A DNA stretch of 64,000 nucleotides from Acidimicrobiia bacterium (GTDB lineage Bacteria > Acidobacteriota > Vicinamibacteria > Vicinamibacterales > UBA2999): the NCBI GenBank assembly GCA_016871275.1, contig VFZG01000006.1:1-64000 (forward strand), read 5' to 3'. Made by a program: the position numbers and the translations under genes. Shown here one piece after another: positions 27,956 to 39,884 of the stretch. Positions within the stretch are counted from its first letter, which is position 1. The number at the start of each line of letters is the position of its first letter. Below the pieces are notes generated by a model, which was given only the letters and a program-made list of their open reading frames with translations, made no database searches and was not told where the DNA came from.

Positions 27956-30601
27956 CTAGAAGGCGCCGACGCTCAATCCGACGGTGACGCTCCGGCCGCG
28001 CGTCGGCGCGAACTGGAAGTGCTCCCGATAGTAGCGATCCGTCAGGTTCTCAACCGCAACAGTCAGGGCCAGACGATCGCGACGTCCTGACAGGTTCACG
28101 CCCGCTCCGACGCGCTGGACCGAAAAGCCGTCGAGCGAATAGATGTCCTGCGCAATCAGAAACGGCGAGTCAAGGACGGTTTCCGCCACCCGCTCGACCC
28201 CGCCCTGGGCGCGAATGCCGTACTCCACCCACCATCGGCCGGTGGGCGCTGTATAGCGGGCGGCGGCGACGATCTTCGACGGCGTGATGTTGTCGGCCGG
28301 CGTGCCGTCCAACTCGGCTCGGTTGACCGGATTGATGCCGTCGGTCACGGTGCCGCGCGTGAGCGCGCCGGACGCGCTCAGCGTCAGCACGCGGCGGCCC
28401 AGCACAACCGGCGCATCCAGGTTGAACTCGATACCGGCAATGCGAACGTCCGCATAGTTCGTGGTCTGCGTCAGTGGCCCGCCGGGCGCGGTGGCCACCA
28501 CGAGATCCTGCGCAATGAAGTCCGAGTACTGGTTCACGAACAGGTAGGCGCCGCCGGTCACCCGGCCAATGGAAAACTTCGCGCCGGTGTCGAAGTTGTT
28601 GCCCGTCTCGGGCTTCACGCCCACGTTGGGCACGATGGTGCCGACGGTTGCCGGGCCGGCGAAGAACAACTCCTCGAGATTGGGATGCCGATAACTGCGG
28701 CCGTAGCGCACGAACGGACTGACCGTGCCGCCGGCATTGGCCAAGAGGCCGATGTCGCCGGTCAGCGATTGCCGGGAGTAGGTGTCACCGGCAGGATTCG
28801 GCAGCGTCATGCCATCAATCGCCGGCCGCGCGCCGGCCACGATGGACGTGACGTCGTAGCCGGGCGTGAGGCGCGAGGTCACCTGCCACAGGTCGCCGCG
28901 CAGTCCGGCGATCACCGACACGTTCGGGCGCAGCCGCCACTCGTCCTGGACGAAGAACGCAGTGTTGCGGAGGCTGGCGTCGGGCACGCGCACCGGGTTG
29001 GCGGACACCGGCGCGCCGAGCGCAACCGGCGATGGCAGCACGACGGCTTGCGGACCGCGTGCCCCCATGACGACCTGGCCGACCAGGCTGGTCTGGGTCA
29101 GCGTGGATCGCGTATCGCGGCTGTTGTCCTGATAGATGGTGAGGCCGGCCGTGAGCAGGTGATGCTCTGCCGGCACGAGCACCGCCTGCACATCCAGTCC
29201 GGGCGAATCGACGCGCTGCTCGGTGTCCGACAACACATCGAGCCGCATCACGCTGATCGGAAAGAACAGCGTTGGCGTCGGCGCCGGAAACTGCACCGGC
29301 AGGCGATTGCGCAGCATCCGCTCGGTCCGCTGGAAGTAGGCCGTCGCCGACACATTGGCCAGCCACGGCGCGATCGCCTGGGCCTCGTAACGTGCCGACA
29401 CACGATCGAGATTGCTGTAGGGCAGCGACGTGTCGTTGAAGAAATAGGGACGCGCGAAATCCGGGAACCCGATGTTCTCCATCCGTCGCCGCTGATAGCG
29501 GACGCGCAATGACTGGCGGTCGCCGACGGCCAGGGCACTCGACGCGTTGACGAAGTTGCCGCGCGCCTGCGAGTTCGGGGACTCGCGATCGGTACGGCGG
29601 TAGATCGCGTTGAAGGGATCCGGGAACGCCTTCAAGTTGAATCCGAACGCGGCGTCAATGGTGTCGGCTTGCCGCAGCGTGCCGTCCGCGTGCAGGCGGC
29701 TGGTGTCTTCGGGCTGCTCGAGGCGGCCGGCACGGTAGTTGTCGAAGGATTCGGCGCCGGCCTGCACCCTGAACACGAACCGGGGTGACGTGTAGCCCAG
29801 CGTAGCCGTGCCGCGCACGCCGTTCTCGTTCGAGCTGAAGAAACCGTTGAATCCGTAGAGCCACTGGCGGGCAGCGGTGAAGTTCGACTGGTTGGTGATG
29901 ATGTTGATGGTGCCGGCCAGCGCATCCGAACCGTACATCAAGGTGCCGGCGCCGTTGACCACCTCGAGACTGGCGACCGCGTCCGGCGAGATCAGCCCCA
30001 CTTCGGCGCCAGTTCGCTCGGTGGCCTGACGCGCGGTGTTCAAACGTTCACCGTCGACCAGCACCAACAGCCGCGTCGAATCGAGTCCGCGCAACCTGGG
30101 CCGCACACCGAAGGGTCCGCCGCCAACGGGGGTGACGTTCGCGGTCAGGTTCAGCGCATCTCCGGTCGACAGCGGGTTGCTCTGCTCGATCGCCGCGCGG
30201 GTGATGGTGTCGACGTGCAGGGGAATCTGTCGCACCTCGCGCTCGGCGCGCGCCGCTGTCACCACCACCGCGGCCACCACGCTGCCGACGTCCAGCCTCA
30301 GCGACACATCGATGGTTCGCTGACCGTCATCGACGACCACGGTTTGTGTCGCTTCGGAGAATCCGTGGCGGGTCGCCGTCACGAGATACGTGCCCGTTGA
30401 CGGCACCACAGTTTCGAACCTCCCGTCGACACCGGTATCGACCATCACTTCCTGGCGAGTGGCCAGGTCACGGATCACGACCCGGCTGCCGGCGACAGCG
30501 GCGCCAGTGCCGTCGGTGACCACTCCTCGAATGGTCGCGGCTTCGGCGACGCCGGCCAGACACAGCGCGGCCAACATCAACAGCAACGTTTGCTTCCTCA
30601 C
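27956..30601 (-). CDS. TonB-dependent outer-membrane receptor
   Basis: 881 aa with a signal peptide (TLLLMLAALCLAGVAEA). Residues about 23-105 form a carboxypeptidase-regulatory-like beta-sandwich (IRGVVTDGTGAAVAGSRVVI). The plug domain follows (VVVTAARAEREVRQIP, VRPRLRGLDSTRLLVLVDGERLN, MYGSDALAGTINIITN). A 22-strand-type barrel ends in ENLTDRYYREHFQFAP and a terminal phenylalanine, as needed for outer-membrane insertion. It imports a siderophore, vitamin or oligosaccharide with TonB energy; the ligand is not evident. Similarity to vitamin B12/haem-type receptors is only general. Confidence 0.92.
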   Translation of the reverse strand: MRKQTLLLMLAALCLAGVAEAATIRGVVTDGTGAAVAGSRVVIRDLATRQEVMVDTGVDGRFETVVPSTGTYLVTATRHGFSEATQTVVVDDGQRTIDVSLRLDVGSVVAAVVVTAARAEREVRQIPLHVDTITRAAIEQSNPLSTGDALNLTANVTPVGGGPFGVRPRLRGLDSTRLLVLVDGERLNTARQATERTGAEVGLISPDAVASLEVVNGAGTLMYGSDALAGTINIITNQSNFTAARQWLYGFNGFFSSNENGVRGTATLGYTSPRFVFRVQAGAESFDNYRAGRLEQPEDTSRLHADGTLRQADTIDAAFGFNLKAFPDPFNAIYRRTDRESPNSQARGNFVNASSALAVGDRQSLRVRYQRRRMENIGFPDFARPYFFNDTSLPYSNLDRVSARYEAQAIAPWLANVSATAYFQRTERMLRNRLPVQFPAPTPTLFFPISVMRLDVLSDTEQRVDSPGLDVQAVLVPAEHHLLTAGLTIYQDNSRDTRSTLTQTSLVGQVVMGARGPQAVVLPSPVALGAPVSANPVRVPDASLRNTAFFVQDEWRLRPNVSVIAGLRGDLWQVTSRLTPGYDVTSIVAGARPAIDGMTLPNPAGDTYSRQSLTGDIGLLANAGGTVSPFVRYGRSYRHPNLEELFFAGPATVGTIVPNVGVKPETGNNFDTGAKFSIGRVTGGAYLFVNQYSDFIAQDLVVATAPGGPLTQTTNYADVRIAGIEFNLDAPVVLGRRVLTLSASGALTRGTVTDGINPVNRAELDGTPADNITPSKIVAAARYTAPTGRWWVEYGIRAQGGVERVAETVLDSPFLIAQDIYSLDGFSVQRVGAGVNLSGRRDRLALTVAVENLTDRYYREHFQFAPTRGRSVTVGLSVGAF

Positions 30602-30637
30602 AGATCCCTCCAGGGCGCGGACCGGAGCCCGGTGCGG

Positions 30638-31205
30638 CTATGCACCGAGACACGGGTCGCGCATCTTCTTCAAGACGACAGCTGTTTCGCCTTCCGCCAG
30701 GCGGACGGCGAACCAATCGAGCGGCTTAGCGGTGTCGAGGCGGAGGGCGAGGGCCGAAACGCGGGGAATGATGCGCACGCCGCGCCGTTCCAACGGCAAG
30801 CGTGGCGTAGGCGCGGCTGGTGCCGGGCGAGGCAATCCGTCGCAGCCAGGCTGCCGCGAGTACGAAGCCCAGGCCGATCAGGCCTGTGGTGGTGACCACC
30901 TGCAGCAGGGTGGTGACCGCTTCGGGAAGCGACGGCTGGTTGAGGGGCGCCAGGCCGGCGTCGGCGGCCATGGCCGGGCCATGCAGCAGGGCGGCAAGCA
31001 GCCAGATGGACACGGCCTTCCGGCCCCAGAACATCGCGGCGCCGCTGCGGCGCAGGGCCACCATGCCGCCCACCAGGCCAGCCGCTATCAGCCAGCGCAG
31101 GATCAGCCCCGGCTCAACCAGATGGCCGGCCAAGAGCTGATTGGCGAACACCCACACGTGGAACAGCGTGAGCAAACCGGCCGCGGCAGCGAGGACGCGT
31201 TTCAT
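30638..31205 (-). CDS. Small membrane protein, probable frameshift near its C-terminus
   Basis: The frame from ATG 31205 encodes hydrophobic segments (VLAAAAGLLTLFHVWVFA, LILRWLIAAGLVGGMVAL, AVSISWLLAALL-like, TTGLIGLGFVLAAAWL), then decays into an Arg/His/Pro-rich tail that ends at 30726. In the next frame, from about 30810 to the stop at 30638, the sequence again looks protein-like (RRGVRIIPRVSALALRLD, then KPLDWFAVRLAEGETAVVLKK). I infer one ~185-aa membrane protein split by a frameshift, real or from sequencing, just upstream of the TonB receptor gene. No family is recognised. The alternative is a 159-aa protein plus an unrelated 65-aa frame. Confidence 0.5.
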
Positions 31206-31308
31206 TTCGGCGATTTCAATCCTGCTATGGTGATCTTACTTCAACGCCGGTGGCCAGCCGTCGGCGCGCGTCACCCGCTAGAATGGCAGGCAGCCCCCCG
31301 ACACCGCC

Positions 31309-33699
31309 ATGCTGGCCGCCCCCCCACTCGAATTCGACCGGATCGTCGACCAGGTCGCAGCGCTGGCGCTGGCGCCGCTTGGCGCCGCGGCCCTGCGTGC
31401 GCTCGAACCCTCCGACGATCCGCACGTCGTGGTCGCGCTACAGGCGTCCACGAGCGAGACGGTGAAGTTCATCGAGCGTCACCCACTGTTCCCGCTGCGA
31501 GCCGGCGAGGCGTTGCCGGACGCGCTCGATGCGCTGGAGGTCGTGGGACGCCCGCTCGATCCGCAGCAGCTGCGGCTGGTCGCCGATTTCGTCGATTCGG
31601 TCGATCAGACACGCACCAGCATCGGCCGCGCCAGTGGCGACTTCCCCATTCTTCGCGAGCTGGTCTCGAGGGTCGCCTCGTTCAAGAACGAAGTCGGCGC
31701 GGTGCGCGATGCGATCGACCCGGGCGGCGACGTGCTCGACAGTGCCAGCCCGGAACTGAAGCGCATTCGCACCGAGCTGAAGCACAAACGATCGAAGCTG
31801 CGAGGCACCCTCGAAGGGTTCACCCGCGGAGCGTCGGCGAAGTACCTGCAGGACGAAGTCATCACCGAGCGGAACGGCCGGTTCGTGCTGATGGTCCGCG
31901 CCGAACATCGCGGCAACGTCCCCGGCATCGTCCACGGCTCGTCGACGACAGGCGCGACGCTGTTCCTCGAGCCATCGGCCACCGTCGAGATCAACAATGA
32001 CATCGTCGAGCTCGAGGATCGCGAGCGCGAGGAGATCTTCCGCATTCTGCTGGAGCTGGCCGATCGCTTCCGGGCGCGGCCCGGCGACATGCAGGTCAGC
32101 CGGGATGTCGCGCGTGAGCTCGATGTGCTGCAGGCCAAGGCGCGCTACAGCGCGAAGGTGAATGGCATCGAGCCGGAATTCACGATCGATACCAGCCTGC
32201 AGCTGAAGGGGGCGCGGCACCCGATGCTCGAGCGCGCGGTGCCGGTGGACGTGCGGCTCGATCCGCCCAATCGCGTGTTGCTGATCAGCGGTCCGAACAC
32301 CGGCGGCAAGACCGTCGCCTTGAAGACTGCGGGGTTGTTTGCGCTGATGGCGCAGTCGGGGCTGCACCTCCCCGCCACCGTCGCGCGCCTGCCGGTGTTC
32401 CGTTCGGTGTTCGCCGACATCGGCGATCAGCAATCGATTGCAGCCAGCCTCAGCACCTTCTCGTCGCACATCACCCACCTGGTGTCGATGGACCGCGAGC
32501 TGCAGCTGCCGGCGCTCGTCCTGCTGGACGAGGTCGGCACCGGCACCGATCCCAACGAAGGTGGCGCGCTGGCGACGGCAATCGTGCAGCACTTCCGCCA
32601 GCGCGGCGCGCTGCTGATCGCGACGACGCACTTCGATGCGGTCAAGACGTGGGGCATCGGCACCGCCGGCGTGGCGGTGGCGGCGTTCGCGTTCGATCCG
32701 CAGAACTTCGCGCCCACCTATCGCCTGCTCTACGGCGCACCGGGCCGCAGTTTGGCGATCGAGATGGCGCAGCGCCTGGGGATGCCGCAACCGCTGATCG
32801 CCGCCGCGCGCGGATATCTCAGCGACGATCAGAAGCGCCTGCAGGCGCACCTGTCACGCCTCGATGCCCAGGCGCGAGCCCTCGAGAGCGATCGCGTGAA
32901 GCTTGAGCGGGAGCGGCGGGCGTTCAACGAGACCAACGCGGAACTGACCAGGCGCGAGAAGTCGCTTGCCGAGCGTGAAGACGTGTTCAAGAAGCGATTG
33001 AACGAGCGCCTCGATGAACGCCTGCGGCAGGCGCGCCGCGATGTCGATGCGGTAATCGCGCAACTGAAGGAGAAAGCGGAAGCGATCGCCGAAACAGCGT
33101 CGATCAGAGCGGCGATCAATACCGGAGAGACGGGATCGGCGCGCGCCGACGCACGCGCCGCGATCGATCGCATCGTCGAGGAGCTGCGTCATCCAGCGGC
33201 TCCGGGCTCAGCGGGCGGTAAAGCGCCCGCTCTCCACCCATCCGAGCCGGAAGTGGGATCCAGGGTCACTGTTGGGGGGCTCGGACTCGAGGGGGTCGTG
33301 ATGTCGACCGACGGCAACCGCGCCGAGATTGACGTGCGCGGCAAACGGGTTCAGGCCAGGGTCAAGGAGCTGCGGGTCATCGGTCCGCCGTCGTCACCGG
33401 CGGCGGGACACGGCCGCGTCCGGGTCAACGTCGACCTCCGGCCGCGCGAAGGCATGCTCAGCGAGGTGAACGTGATCGGCATGACCGTCGATCAGGCGAT
33501 CGATCGGGTGTCACGTTTTCTCGACGACACCCTCGTCACCGACATTCACGAAGTCCGCATCGTGCACGGCCACGGAACCGGACAGCTGCGCAAGGGCCTG
33601 CATCGGTTTCTCAAAGGACATCCGCTGGTGGTGAGGTATGCGGCCGCTCCTGACAATCAAGGCGGCGGCGGCGCCACCATCGCCGAGCTCAAGGACTAA
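31309..33699 (+). CDS. mutS2: Endonuclease MutS2
   Basis: 796 aa, normal for MutS2. It binds branched DNA or collided ribosomes and suppresses recombination. After the clamp/core region, the ATPase domain shows Walker A GPNTGGKT starting near residue 328, SLSTFSSHITHL and VLLDEVGTGTDPNEG (Walker B), and then a coiled coil (about 500-610). A KOW-like segment (VGGLGLEGVVMSTDGNRAEI) and the C-terminal Smr nuclease domain (DLRPREGM, VRIVHGHGTGQLRKGLHRFL) follow. A perfect hairpin repeat is inserted in the linker at 33210-33231. The gene is free-standing. Confidence 0.95.
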   Translation: MLAAPPLEFDRIVDQVAALALAPLGAAALRALEPSDDPHVVVALQASTSETVKFIERHPLFPLRAGEALPDALDALEVVGRPLDPQQLRLVADFVDSVDQTRTSIGRASGDFPILRELVSRVASFKNEVGAVRDAIDPGGDVLDSASPELKRIRTELKHKRSKLRGTLEGFTRGASAKYLQDEVITERNGRFVLMVRAEHRGNVPGIVHGSSTTGATLFLEPSATVEINNDIVELEDREREEIFRILLELADRFRARPGDMQVSRDVARELDVLQAKARYSAKVNGIEPEFTIDTSLQLKGARHPMLERAVPVDVRLDPPNRVLLISGPNTGGKTVALKTAGLFALMAQSGLHLPATVARLPVFRSVFADIGDQQSIAASLSTFSSHITHLVSMDRELQLPALVLLDEVGTGTDPNEGGALATAIVQHFRQRGALLIATTHFDAVKTWGIGTAGVAVAAFAFDPQNFAPTYRLLYGAPGRSLAIEMAQRLGMPQPLIAAARGYLSDDQKRLQAHLSRLDAQARALESDRVKLERERRAFNETNAELTRREKSLAEREDVFKKRLNERLDERLRQARRDVDAVIAQLKEKAEAIAETASIRAAINTGETGSARADARAAIDRIVEELRHPAAPGSAGGKAPALHPSEPEVGSRVTVGGLGLEGVVMSTDGNRAEIDVRGKRVQARVKELRVIGPPSSPAAGHGRVRVNVDLRPREGMLSEVNVIGMTVDQAIDRVSRFLDDTLVTDIHEVRIVHGHGTGQLRKGLHRFLKGHPLVVRYAAAPDNQGGGGATIAELKD
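33210..33231. repeat. Perfect 8-bp palindrome inserted in the mutS2 linker
   Basis: AGCGGGCG and CGCCCGCT with a 6-nt loop encode a linker region (GSAGGKAPALHPSEPE) between the coiled coil and the KOW/Smr part of MutS2. The composition and hairpin resemble intergenic palindromes elsewhere in the window (for example 61303-61321), which suggests a repeat element that landed in frame in a tolerant linker. Confidence 0.55.
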
Positions 33700-33772
33700 A
33701 CCGGCTCAGCCGTCGTGATACGGTCGAGGGTTATCGCCTCGCTGCCTGAAGGTCATCATCGGACTCCGGTGG

Positions 33773-34072
33773 TTGTGTCGCCCCGCCGCCCTGCTGGCGC
33801 AGGCGCCACCGACCCCGCAGGGGGCTGCCGGAAGGACCGCGGCGCCGCGTAGGATCGACGGCCGGCTCGATGATGCCGGGTGGACGACCGCGAAGGTGAT
33901 CGAGGGGTTCAAGCAGCGCGAGCCGGACGAACGCTTGGACGCCAGCGAGGCAACCTCGGTGCGTGTCCTGTATGACGACGCCAACCTGTATATTGGGGCG
34001 GAGCTGACCGACAGCGATGCCGCCGCGATCCGGTCGCTGGTCCTGAAGGCCACCTATTCGGTGCACTGGTAG
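33773..34072 (+). pseudogene. Truncated CBM9-like / DUF5916 protein N-terminus
   Basis: About 100 codons resemble the start of proteins with an exported carbohydrate-binding family 9-like domain: APRRIDGRLDDAGW, KQREPDERLDASEATSVRVLYDDANLYIGAEL and TDSDAAAIRS. Family members are several hundred residues longer and continue into a barrel. Here the frame stops after a non-matching LVLKATYSVHW. The start is also poor (TTG, weak leader), so I regard it as a decayed remnant. Confidence 0.6.
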
Positions 34073-34107
34073 CCGGACCATTACCCATCACGCATTGCCG
34101 GCCTGGA

Positions 34108-34872
34108 CTAGGAGGGGGCCCGCTTCTCTTCCCAGCGAACGACGATCTTGTAGCCGCTCACCAGGCGAAGTGTATCGGACACGTCGCGCGTACGGACGTC
34201 CACCGGCGCCGAAATGGCGTACCGAATCTCCTCATCGTCTTCGAGCAGCAGATCGAACTCGATGCCGAGGCCCTTCAGCACGTCTTCGGCCTTGCCGCGA
34301 AAGTCGGGATCGGTCGTCTGGATGCGGAGTTCGAAGTGCTTGCGGGCGGCCGGCGCGAGGAACTCGATCAGCCACAGCAGCAGCATCATGAACGCGGTGG
34401 CGACCGCGCCAATCTGGTAGAGGCCGACGCCGACCGCGAGACCCGACGCCAGCGCGCACAGCATCACCACCGCATCCTTGGGATCGGCGACGTTCGATCG
34501 ATACCGGATCAGTCCAGCGGCCCCGACAATGCCAAAAGCGCGGGAGAGACTATTGCCGACCACCAGCATGATCACCGCGCCGACCACCGCCAGCATGATC
34601 TGCGTCTGCACGACGACCACCTTGCGTGCACCCTGCGCGCGTCGCCGGGGGCGAAACGCCAGCGCCGTGCCGAACAGCGCGGCCAGCGGCAGGCGCACGA
34701 ACGCGACCTCGATCTCACTCAGCCCCTCGAGGACGGCCGAGGCCTGTGGGAACGGCGATGGCGCCTCGGCGGGCGGCGGAGGCTGCTCGCCTTCGCTGCC
34801 TGGGGCAGCTTCGGCGCGGCAAGCGCCGGCCAATATCAACGCGAGTGCAAGAACGAGCTTCAAGTTGGGCAC
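34108..34872 (-). CDS. DUF4956-type membrane protein
   Basis: About 254 aa from the GTG at 34872. The N-terminal hydrophobic leader (LVLALALILAGACRAEA) and a Pro-rich stretch precede membrane helices: VQTQIMLAVVGAVIMLVVG, SRAFGIVGAAGLIRYRSNV and DAVVMLCALASGLAVGVGLY. This block is the MgtC-like / DUF4956 signature. A soluble C-terminal domain (KHFELRIQTTDPDFRGKAED) resembles a ferredoxin-fold or ACT-like sensor. Function unknown; relatives lie near polyphosphate or transport genes. The longer frame to 35076 overlaps the divergent NHL gene and is less likely, so the start is uncertain. Confidence 0.7.
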   Translation of the reverse strand: MPNLKLVLALALILAGACRAEAAPGSEGEQPPPPAEAPSPFPQASAVLEGLSEIEVAFVRLPLAALFGTALAFRPRRRAQGARKVVVVQTQIMLAVVGAVIMLVVGNSLSRAFGIVGAAGLIRYRSNVADPKDAVVMLCALASGLAVGVGLYQIGAVATAFMMLLLWLIEFLAPAARKHFELRIQTTDPDFRGKAEDVLKGLGIEFDLLLEDDEEIRYAISAPVDVRTRDVSDTLRLVSGYKIVVRWEEKRAPS

Positions 34873-34943
34873 GTGACTTGGCGCCAAGTTTACGCGTAAC
34901 GGCTTGGCGACGGCAACACAGCGTGTAGAATCCCCCTCGGAGG

Positions 34944-36137
34944 ATGCGTATGACATCGCGCTACTGTGTGCCCCTGGTACTTGCCGTGATCGTGACCGGC
35001 GCTTTCGTCTATCGCGCCGAAGCGGCCGTCGGCCGCAACAGCGAACAGGCGCCCGCCGCGCCGGCCCAGCCCGCACAGCCGCCGCGCGGCTCGTCCGGCC
35101 CGCCCGAGCACGCCACGGTGACGCCGATCAACAACCTGCCCAATCCCTACGAGACGATTCGCAACTGGGGCACCCTGCCCGATGGACGCCGCTGGGGCTC
35201 GGTGAGCGCGGTGCACGTCGACATCGACGGCAAGCACATCTGGGCCGGCGATCGCTGCGGCGCCAATGCCTGCGTCGGCTCGACCGTCGATCCCATGGTG
35301 AAGCTCGATCCGAACGGCAAGGTGGTCGCCAGCTTCGGCAAGGGGCAGATTCTGTGGCCGCATGGCATAGACGTCGACCGCCAGGGCAACATCTGGGTGG
35401 CCGACGCGCGCGCGGCGACGCCCGCCGAACTGGCCAAGTTCCCCGAGTGGAAGGACAAGGGCCACACGGTGATGAAGTTCAGCCCGCAGGGCAAGCTGCT
35501 GCTGACCATCGGCACCGGCGGGCAGGCCGGCAATCCGCCGGAGAAGCTGACTGAACCGAACGACGTGCTGGTCGCGCCGGACGGCAGCATCTTCATCGCC
35601 GAGGCGCACCAGGCGCAGTTCCTCGATCAGAATCCACCGAACGGCGTGGGCCGCATCACCAAGTGGTCGCCGGACGGCAAGCTGATCAAGATATTCGGCC
35701 AGTACGGTTACGGTAGCAGCGAGTTCCGGGGACCGCATTCGCTGGCGATGGACTCGCGCGGCCGGCTGTTCGTCGCCGATCGCGGCAACCGCCGCATCCA
35801 GATCTTCGACCAGGAGGGCAAGCACCTCGACACCTGGTACCAGTTCAGCCGCATCAGCGGCCTCTATATCGATCGCAACGACACGCTCTACGCGATCGAT
35901 TCAGAGTCTGACGACAACTACAACCCGGGCTGGCGCAAGGGCCTGCGCGTCGGCAGCGCGCGCACCGGCGAAGTCTGGTACTTCGTGCCGGAGCACATCT
36001 CGAAGCAGCCCACCGGCATGGGCGGCATCGGCGCGATGGGCGAAGGCGTGGCGGTGGATGCCGCCGGCAACGTGTACGGCGGCGAGGTCGGCCCTGTCCA
36101 AGGCCTGACGAAGTTCATCCCGCGGCTCAAACGCTGA
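34944..36137 (+). CDS. Exported NHL-repeat propeller (peptidylglycine amidating lyase-like)
   Basis: 397 aa with a signal peptide (VPLVLAVIVTGAFVYRAEA) and an Ala/Pro-rich linker. Six NHL-type blades follow: WPHGIDVDRQGNIWVADA, TEPNDVLVAPDGSIFIAEA, GPHSLAMDSRGRLFVADRGNRRIQIFD and GEGVAVDAAGNVYGGEV. The pattern matches the lyase domain of peptidyl-alpha-hydroxyglycine amidating lyases, though most bacterial NHL proteins have no proven activity. The GGAGG a few nt upstream of the ATG supports the start. Confidence 0.8.
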   Translation: MRMTSRYCVPLVLAVIVTGAFVYRAEAAVGRNSEQAPAAPAQPAQPPRGSSGPPEHATVTPINNLPNPYETIRNWGTLPDGRRWGSVSAVHVDIDGKHIWAGDRCGANACVGSTVDPMVKLDPNGKVVASFGKGQILWPHGIDVDRQGNIWVADARAATPAELAKFPEWKDKGHTVMKFSPQGKLLLTIGTGGQAGNPPEKLTEPNDVLVAPDGSIFIAEAHQAQFLDQNPPNGVGRITKWSPDGKLIKIFGQYGYGSSEFRGPHSLAMDSRGRLFVADRGNRRIQIFDQEGKHLDTWYQFSRISGLYIDRNDTLYAIDSESDDNYNPGWRKGLRVGSARTGEVWYFVPEHISKQPTGMGGIGAMGEGVAVDAAGNVYGGEVGPVQGLTKFIPRLKR

Positions 36138-36175
36138 CGCCGCGCACGGCATAAAATGGGAGCGTCAGGACCCGC

Positions 36176-37950
36176 TTGAAGTTCCCACAATCCTTCGTCG
36201 ACGAGGTACGCGCCGCGGCCGATATTGTCACGGTCATCTCGGACTCCGTGACGTTGAAGAAGGCGGGGGCGAAATACAAGGGGCTGTGCCCGTTCCACGG
36301 CGAGAAGACGCCGTCGTTCAGCGTCGACAAGGACAAGGGCTTCTTCTACTGCTTCGGCTGTGGCGTCGGCGGCGACGTCTTCAAGTTCGTCGAGCTGCAG
36401 GAAAAGGTGGGCTTTGGAGAAGCCCTGCGCATGCTGGCCGGCCGCTTCGGCATTGCCGTGCCGGAACTCGAGAGCGGCGGCGAGCAGCGCGAAACCGCGG
36501 CCGAGCGCGAGGCGCTCGTCAAGATCCATGAGATCGCGCTGGCCTACTTTCGCGAACAGCTCGCCTCCCCCGCTGGAGCGCGGTGGCGCGACTACCTGCT
36601 CAAAGACCGCGGGCTGACGTCTGACACGATCGACCAGCTGCAGATCGGCTTCGCTCCGCAGACGCGCGATGCGCTGCGGCAACGCATTCTCAAGGCCGGC
36701 TTCAGCGCCGCGCAGGCCGTGACCAGCGGCCTGGTGACGCGGCGCGAGGACGGCAGCGAAGTCGATCGCTTCCGCAATCGGTTGATGATTCCGATCATGC
36801 GCGACACCGGCACGGTGATCGCGTTCGGCGGCCGCGCGCTCGAGGCGGACCAGCAGCCGAAGTACCTCAATTCGCCCGAAACACCGATCTACACGAAGAG
36901 CCGGACGCTCTACGGGCTCAACCTCACCAAGGGCCATCTGCGGAAGGGCAACTTCGCGCTGATCGTCGAGGGCTACTTCGACTTCGCGCAGGTGCACCAG
37001 GCCGGCGGCTTTCCGGTGATTGCGACCTGCGGCACCGCGCTGACGTCTCAACAGGCACAGATGCTGCGCCGCTTCGCCGCCAAGGCCGTGCTGTGCTACG
37101 ACGCCGACCGCGCCGGCCAGAGCGCGGCCGAACGCAGCTGCGAGTTGCTGGTGGCGGAAGGCTTCGATGTCAACGTGATGCAACTGCCGGGCGGCGAGGA
37201 TCCGGACACTTTTATCCAGAAGCGCGGCCGCGACGCCTTCATGGCCCAGTTGACGGCGTCACGGCCGTACCTCGAGTTCCTGCTGGACCGCGCCGCCGCC
37301 GAGCACGACCTCACGCGCGACGAGGGCAAGCGCAATTTCGTGCAGCGCATGCTCGATGTGGCCAGGCGAATGCCCAACGTTCACATGCGCAGCCTGTTCG
37401 GCGATCGCATCGCGCAGAAAGCGCGGGTCCACGAACGGGCCGTTCAGGACGAAATCAGAAAAGCGGCGGTCGCGGGCAAGTCAGAGATTTCGACCGAGCG
37501 GGTACCGGTGCTCCAGGGGAGTGTCCGGAAAGCCGAAAAGGCGCTGATTTGGACGCTGGTGCACCATCCGGCCGAGGCCATGGCCGCCCTCAGGCAGCTG
37601 GAACCATCTGATTTGAGGGGACTTAGTACTGAGCGCCTGCTGTCGACGGCCCGCGACCTCGAGGTCGATCCGGAGAATGTGCCGATAATTCTCATGGAGC
37701 GTCTAACTCGGCAGGAGGCGGAACTCCTCGCCTCGGTCGCGGCCGAACCATTTCCCCCGGCTGTGCTCCCGGACCTGTGTGTGGTGGCGCTGAAGTATGT
37801 GCGGCTGGAGCGGGAGTTGGCTGATGTCCAGCGCGAACTCATCCGCCTGCAGAATGTTGGAGATACCGGACCCGCGCTGATGGATTTGCTGCACCGGAAG
37901 CAGCAGATGATCCGCGCCTTAGAGGCGATGAAACCGCCAAAAGAGCTACA

Positions 37951-37954
<4 letters not shown>
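36176..37954 (+). CDS. dnaG: DNA primase DnaG
   Basis: 592 aa. Makes RNA primers at the replication fork. The CHC2 zinc ribbon is C38-PF-H41 ... C59-FG-C62 in [13 protein letters not shown] and [11 protein letters not shown]. The catalytic core with TOPRIM motifs follows: [14 protein letters not shown] and [18 protein letters not shown]. The C-terminal helicase-interacting region is from about 440. Start is TTG at 36176: the only nearby ATG (36157) runs into a stop, and homology ([17 protein letters not shown]) begins at the TTG. The end overlaps the rpoD start by 4 nt, forming a macromolecular synthesis operon. Confidence 0.93.
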
Positions 37955-39708
<1,754 letters not shown>

Positions 39709-39713
39709 CGCAC

Positions 39714-39787
<74 letters not shown>

Positions 39788-39795
39788 CACCCAAA

Positions 39796-39879
39796 GGAAG
39801 TGAGAAGTTGGCAGTGAGAAGTCATAAGAACCGCATCTCGGATCTGCTGCTCACTTCGTACATCTCACTTCTCACTTCC
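39796..39879. repeat. Inverted repeat GGAAGTGAGAAG ... CTTCTCACTTCC
   Basis: A perfect 12-nt pair (39796-39807 and 39868-39879) with secondary GCAGTGAGAAGT-like copies inside. It fills almost the whole gap between the tRNA gene and the zinc-ribbon gene. It is the same motif as at 16103-16151. The hairpin could end the dnaG-rpoD-tRNA transcript or help process the tRNA 3' end. Confidence 0.75.
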
Positions 39880-39884
39880 CGCTG

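Noticed and set aside
34873-35076. N-terminal extension of the DUF4956 protein
   Set aside because: This extension runs antisense into the NHL propeller gene's signal peptide and is Arg-rich; the GTG at 34872 before the hydrophobic leader is preferred.
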